A stretch of 64,000 nucleotides of DNA from Ptychodera flava (taxonomy: Eukaryota; Hemichordata; Enteropneusta; Ptychoderidae). The stretch is from contig NC_091931.1 in the NCBI RefSeq assembly GCF_041260155.1, forward strand, positions 14,162,361 through 14,226,360, written 5' to 3'. A program made the position numbers and the translations under genes. The notes under the pieces were generated by a model that saw only the letters and a program-made list of their open reading frames with translations, did not search any database and was not told where the DNA came from. Shown here one piece after another: positions 59,201 through 64,000 of this stretch. Within the stretch, counting starts at the first letter, position 1. Every line of letters starts with the position of its first letter.

Positions 59201-61305
59201 GACTTTGCTGATAAGGAAGTGACAGGATAAAGGGTTAAAGCCAGCAGAACAGATAGTGTTGACAGGGTAATCATTTGTGTTTTTATATCTGATAGGCAAT
59301 ATTTTGATGGATGGCCATGTCAACTCATGAAATCTGAACTGATTTCAGTGAAAGAAAGCATTGCCATTTGTATGAAATTCTGTTGAAATGCTGTACACAC
59401 ATGCTAACAAAAGCTAATAGGAGTCAATATACATTACAGGTCATTCCTTCAACTCATGATCTGATTAGAATCACCCAAAGCCGTTGCGGAGTGACCGACA
59501 TCCATCGCATGGAGCGGATTATACTGGACAAATTAGGGTGGAACATCAATTTTGTCACTGCGTTGGACTTCCTCAACATCGTAAGTAATGCAATTTGTAG
59601 TTTAATGTGCTAACACAGCAGTAGTCTGTTAATAATTCATGAAAGTTGTAGGTTATGCCGGAAGTGAAAGAAATTACTAGTTTCTGTTCTGAGTTGATAT
59701 TTGCTATTTCCTCAAATGATGTGGTGTCACCCAGCGACTCGCCACCAATTTACCCTTCTTGTTTTCCTTTACAGTTTCATGCCTTACTGATTGTTGGCAC
59801 TGATATGAGGGCTAGTTTAGGCGAGATGTACCCAGCCTACCACCGCCAAATCCTGACCCAACGCCTTCAGCAGTGCGTGACCAGCCACAGCTTGGTGAAG
59901 TTTCGCGGCTCAGTCTTGGCCCTGGCATTGATCAGCTTGGACCTGGAGTGCCTGTTGCCAGACTGGTTGTCCATTCTGATCATGATGCAACGTGTGATTC
60001 AGGTAAGTGTTGGAAATTTAACCTCCCTACCCATTCTCCTCCTTCCTTCACCCTAAAAAGCGTTCCATGAAGGCATGGAGGAAGAAATGCTTTCTCATGT
60101 ATATTTTAAGAAAAACTGATATGAAACTTCTAAATTTCTGCTTGTCAAAGTTCTGCCCTGTCTCCGTATCAAAGATGTTTTCCCCACCTTTTTAGCACTG
60201 CTCCATACTGAATGTTTCTACTCAGGCATAATAAGGAGAGATCACATGATGGCTGTACAAAAAAAACCCACATGTTCAAACATGTATGGAATACATGCAT
60301 TCCGAAGAAATGCTTTCTCATGTATATTTTAATAGAAACTGATATGAAACTTCTAAATTTCTGCTTGTCAAAGTTCTGCCCTGTCTCCGTATCAAAGATG
60401 TTTTCCCCACCTTTTTAGCACTGCTCCATACTGAATGTTTCTACTCAGGCATAATAAGGAGAGATCACATGATGGCTGTACAAAAAAACCCCACATGTTC
60501 AAACATGTATGGAATACATGCATTCCCATCCTTATTTGTGCCTGTGAGTTTGTTTGTGCTATGTTCCATTCACATTCTGGGTTTTAACCTATTGTGTACG
60601 TATAAGTAGCTGCATTTTATAGAAGAGTATTGTACATCCAATAACCCACTACTCACACTATCCCTCAGAATATGTTGAGATGAATGGATGAATTTGATAT
60701 GGACAGAAAGAGATCAGATTTTAATTGAGCTCACACCCCATTAGTGTTCACAGTGCTCCATAATACATGAAATTTGAGTCAAACTCAGATTTGTATTCAG
60801 CTCACACCGCATGGGCATTCACAGTACATGAAATTTCCTTCAAATCATTAAAATTTCCGGTGGATTTATTTTGATATGAAATCTTATTATTTTCCATCCA
60901 CAGACTGACAACAATCAGGTGATCCGTTGTCGCGAGGCCATCACCACCTACCTGAGCAGTCAGCCAGGCACTGGTTACATCACCCAGCAGAAGCACCAGC
61001 AAATCCAACAACAAGACCAGCAGCAAGTGAAGATAAAGATGCCATCGTCCTTCGGGTCGGCCTTCCACTCAGCTCAGTACCACAGACACCGGGCCAAGAA
61101 ACCCAACAAGCGCAAAGTGGAGCAGATCGAGGTGGATGAGATATATGATAGCATAAAACGCCTCTACAACGATGACAACAGTCAAGATGTTGTCATGGCG
61201 TCAGCGCCGTCCACACCCGTGTCGTGTAGCCACCAGCACCGACACGATGAGGATGGCCCTGTGGTGGCAACATGTACCCCAATGCAGATAGTAGAAGCTA
61301 ATTAG
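52544..61305 (+). CDS. CCNI: Cyclin I, 6 coding exons, 361 aa
   Basis: This gene encodes an atypical cyclin; vertebrate cyclin I is steady through the cell cycle and acts with CDK5 in postmitotic-cell survival. Coding exons are 52544-52648, 54323-54457, 58673-58747, 59440-59580, 59775-60002 and 60904-61305. All introns are GT-AG and phase 0. The 1086 nt join is open from ATG to TAG (human protein 377 aa, from memory). The start context TCAAAATGG is strong. The cyclin box spans about 40-150, including SLRDEAVRWLFRW, YNSETFLLSTAILDNFLSTV, KPKYMECIAICSFYLGIK and IHRMERIILDKLGWNI. Residues 153-228 form a second helical domain ending LLPDWLSILIMMQRVIQ. The tail has a Q-rich stretch and the cyclin I signature NKRKVEQIEVDE then IYDSIKRLYNDDN (about 300-320), almost as in human CCNI. 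It is divergent from cyclin G. A 222 bp tandem duplication lies in its last intron. Confidence 0.94.
52649..54322 (+). other. Cyclin I intron 1 (1.7 kb)
   Basis: AT-rich with no recognised repeat or gene. One lone p53-half-site-like decamer at 52970 was not considered meaningful. Confidence 0.6.
54323..54457 (+). CDS. CCNI: Cyclin I exon 2 (cyclin box, first helices)
   Basis: The acceptor is GACTCTCAAG|GAC and the donor GTGAAG|GTAAGT. The exon encodes residues 36-80; LRDEAVRWL aligns with human cyclin I QRDEVIQWL, and LDNFLSTVK with LDRFLATVK. Confidence 0.93.
56240..56270. repeat. (AG)n microsatellite
   Basis: A pure AG run of about 31 bp. Confidence 0.95.
58497..58575. repeat. (ACAT)n microsatellite
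   Basis: Tetranucleotide ACAT repeats, imperfect on the left and pure from about 58537 to 58575. Confidence 0.95.
58673..58747 (+). CDS. CCNI: Cyclin I exon 3 (75 nt)
   Basis: The acceptor is TTGTCCAG|GCA and the donor GATGAG|GTGAGT. The exon encodes residues 81-105, AKPKYMECIAICSFYLGIKM then KEEDE, close to human HPKYLSCIAISCFFLAAK. Confidence 0.95.
59440..59580 (+). CDS. CCNI: Cyclin I exon 4
   Basis: The acceptor is ACATTACAG|GTC and the donor AACATC|GTAAGT. The exon encodes residues 106-152 with HDLIRITQSRCGVTDIHRME, RIILDKLGWNI and LDFLNI. Its left boundary coincides with that of cyclin G exon 4. Confidence 0.95.
59775..60002 (+). CDS. CCNI: Cyclin I exon 5
   Basis: The acceptor is CCTTTTACAG|TTT and the donor ATTCAG|GTAAGT. 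The exon encodes residues 153-228; KFRGSVLALALISLDLECLL matches human FRGSMLALAMVSLEMEKLI, followed by PDWLS in both. Confidence 0.95.
60082..60527. repeat. 222 bp tandem duplication in cyclin I intron 5
   Basis: Copy 1 starts at GAAGAAATGCTTTCTCATG (60082) and copy 2 at the same sequence (60304). The copies are almost identical across the whole unit, through CAAACATGTATGGAATACAT. This is a recent direct duplication. Confidence 0.95.
60904..61305 (+). CDS. CCNI: Cyclin I exon 6 (C-terminal tail)
   Basis: The acceptor is CCATCCACAG|ACT. The exon encodes residues 229-361: a final helix (VIRCREAITTYLSS), a Gln-rich stretch, a His-rich stretch, the cyclin I tail signature and the C-terminus IVEAN, ending at TAG. 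Confidence 0.95.
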   Translation, partial: TDNNQVIRCREAITTYLSSQPGTGYITQQKHQQIQQQDQQQVKIKMPSSFGSAFHSAQYHRHRAKKPNKRKVEQIEVDEIYDSIKRLYNDDNSQDVVMASAPSTPVSCSHQHRHDEDGPVVATCTPMQIVEAN

Positions 61306-62800
61306 TTCACTTTTACCAAAAATGTTTTTAAACCCCCACCAAGTTTTTTAAAAGCAATTTTCGTACAGGTCAACTCACAATCAGGCAAGCTGCCCAAATG
61401 TAGGCAATTAGTAAACAGGAAAATTTGACGGGAAAAAAAAATTATTTTAGTTTCTCCAATATCCATGTGCCTCATAGTTTTTATGTTCAGAGATTTTAGA
61501 GATAGTGGCATCTTAAAACGTCAGCATTTGATTGTGTGGCATACAGGTAACCATCATGGTATTGTAAGTTATTGTGTTTCAAGGTTTTTGATTTTCTTTC
61601 TTTTGTTTTAGCTTTAGCTTTGTAGGGTAGGTTTCTAGTATAGGAACCAGCCCCCACATTGTGCAAACAGAATTGGTGCAGCTCGCCAGCACAAAAGAGT
61701 TTCGCGCAGCAATTTTGCAGTTCCCATTTCAAAACTTACTTTTAAAAAAGATATTTAAAAAAATGAAGAGAGAAAAACATGAAAAGCAAGGAAGAAAAAA
61801 ATTTATATATGGATAACAAAAAGAGACCAAAAAAAACGAAAAAAAAGAACTGGAAAAAAAATTACAAAAACATAGCTATCAGTGTCTAAAAGTACAATAA
61901 TTTATGTCAATTCCAAATAGGACTGATGCTGTGTCGTGGTACATAGACAATAGCACTGTTCATTGGAACAGTACCCTGTTAAGCTTTTTCCAGTGCATGT
62001 TGAATATGTTAACAATCTCTGTTCTTGCCTTTTGTGTTAGTTTATGTATAAAGTTGTAAATATGGTGCCATGTGGATAATTTATTCAACAATGTACATAA
62101 AAATGTAAGAAAAAAAAAGAGAGAACCCAGTATTATTTTGTGATAAAAGTTTTTGTGAATTTTTTTTTGTCAGATATTGAAATTTATAAATGTTAACATA
62201 TTCACTAATTTTAACAATATTGATGTTTCTTCTTAGAAAGTAGGTCTTTTTTTATGAGCAGTGTTTGATGCAGCCAGGACTAATCCTGCCACTGACGTTT
62301 TATCACCTGTTTACAAAAGTGGAGCCTGCCATGAAAAAGGGTATTAGTTTGTGTACTGGCTTGAGATCACAGTTGTTAGGTGTGTGTGGGAGGGGAGAGT
62401 CATTTATTAAAGAGAAAATAGAGGGGTGGATGTTCATACTGAGTAGAGAGATAATCCGAAACCATAGAATTCTGAAAAAATGACTCCAAACCTGTGTGGC
62501 TGGGCATACACATTCCAAACAGAGTGCCACAGAATGTTGTTGAATTACATTAATTCTGAATATCATAAAAGCCCAATGCAAGGCCAGTAGGCCAATTTCA
62601 CATAAAATTACATGACTCTTTGTTTTCAAATCTGGAGTTGGTGACAGGGTGTTGACTCAACCGATATAAATATGAAGGACTTCTCTGGGCATGTTATCCC
62701 TCTGGTTCTGATTCCCTCTGCTACTCCAATGGAATATCTTTTCTTCTTCTTCTTCTTCTCATTTTCACTTTAAAAAAGCAATAAATTCTTTACCAAGACA
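61306..62800 (+). other. CCNI: Probable cyclin I 3' UTR and downstream sequence
   Basis: AT-rich sequence with A-tracts and no further exon seen. AATAAA at 62780-62785 is a candidate poly(A) signal; others occur at 63228 and 63970, so the true 3' end is undecided. Confidence 0.4.
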
Positions 62801-64000
62801 CTCTGTTTACAATCACGGCCAGAAAAAGGTTTTCATATATGTACAAACTTCTTTGATCATAATCTTATGATTTTAGCCATCTTCATCTTTCTGCAGAGTG
62901 GTATTTATTGTGGTAAATTTACTGATATAGTAAGAATAGTTGTTTTACCTCCCTCCTTCTGTCGGTTTGTGATTTGTTCCAGCCATCTGCAGGTTCCCAA
63001 AGATTGGATAAAAGTTGTTTTTATGTGTTCCTCACTGGTAATAGGTAGTACACCGTAGCTTATGACAGGTGACTGGTATGGTCCCCTGTGTGTCAACAAT
63101 TTTTCAAAGACTATCATACAGTTTACATATTGTGGCTTTGTGAGAAGGCCGCTCAGGGAAAGTCCAATTTAAAGATCTATGCAGGGAAAGTGACTGGTTA
63201 CCCAACTAAGACAACAGACAAAGAAAAAATAAATGCCAGCATGTGGAATTTGTTAGCCAGATTCAATCAGTATGGCTTGTTTTGTTCAGGACAGTGCTAT
63301 ATTTTACAATTTCTCTCATATGTACACGAGAGGCAAATCTGTTTTCGCTAACTTGTTATGCCAGATCGTCATATTCTTCGCCATTTACAAAGATACACAA
63401 CACCATACATCCATATGTACTGGTAATATTACTCCGTTGTTTTGCTTTTATTTTATCGTTGTGTTTTAGTTAAACAGTTTGAAAACCGAGAGAACACCTA
63501 AAGATATTCTACAAGTATGTTTGTATGCATCCTGTTGATATCCAAGTATGTGATGATTATTTTTCAAAGATGCTACGTGATGAAAGCGATTTAATTTCAA
63601 GATTGCCTTTTTAAAGAATCGTACGTGTACGAGAGATGAAAGAAAGTGTCTTTAAAAAATGTGAAACAATTTTATGATCATAGAGGCTGTTGCCTCCCAG
63701 TACTAGCACGATAGTGAAATCGTGAGAAACCTCAAAAAGTGACAAAAACTTTTGGCTGTGCTCACCCCTGGTTCGCAGTGAAGTGGCCCATACAGAATGG
63801 AACATGATCCATTTTACTGAACCTTGGGTGGAGCAGCTGAGAAAGAATAGGAGACTCATTGACTGTCAAGTGTTCTTCACTCTGTATCCATAAAGTAAAA
63901 TTGATATTTAATTATTGTTTGTTTTACCAGAGATAACCTCGGTGACTTACTTCACTTTTATGGATGTAGAAATAAAAAACCCGTATTTCAATATATGCCT
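62801..64000. other. Stretch with no recognised gene
   Basis: Several short open frames but none with family motifs or splice partners. It may be intergenic or extended 3' UTR of cyclin I. Confidence 0.4.

Overview
This window is animal (metazoan) nuclear DNA: AT-rich, intron-rich and dense in small DNA transposons and microsatellites. Exons are short, with GT-AG introns. The gene set (a PDGF/VEGF-type growth factor with silk-type cysteine repeats, one cyclin G and one cyclin I) suggests a non-vertebrate bilaterian, perhaps a marine invertebrate deuterostome. The species cannot be read from the sequence. No rRNA, CRISPR array, bacterial gene or convincing tRNA was seen.

Layout. (1) 1-10115 holds no recognised gene, but contains a 2.2 kb TIR element with a second TIR element inside it, a TTAA-flanked element and a CT microsatellite. 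(2) 10116-29862 (+) is a complete seven-exon gene for a secreted 310-residue PDGF/VEGF-family growth factor. Its long introns hold most of the repeats: AT and GA arrays, a 1.7 kb TIR element, a 1.4 kb element nested in a TTAA element, a ~620 bp palindrome, a 544 bp MITE and two copies of a ~240 bp MITE. (3) 29863-36314 is the gap between the growth factor and the cyclin genes; it has a TTAA element, a broken hAT-like transposase fragment and the probable 3' UTR of the next gene. (4) 36315-49256 (-) is a complete seven-exon cyclin G gene (395 aa). (5) 49257-52543 is the interval between two divergent genes, with candidate non-coding first exons on both strands and a cluster of CCAAT boxes. (6) 52544-61305 (+) is a complete six-exon cyclin I gene (361 aa), followed by its 3' UTR.

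The main biological result is the head-to-head cyclin G / cyclin I pair. The two genes share four intron positions and an exon of exactly 75 nt, so they look like an inverted duplication of one ancestor. From memory, human CCNG2 and CCNI are also adjacent and divergent at 4q21, so the arrangement may be very old. The VEGF-like gene points towards the pair and ends about 6.5 kb from the cyclin G stop codon.

All exon joins were worked out by eye from reading frame, splice consensus and family similarity. All three spliced coding sequences close in frame from ATG to stop. Transposon families are named only by visible termini and candidate target duplications.
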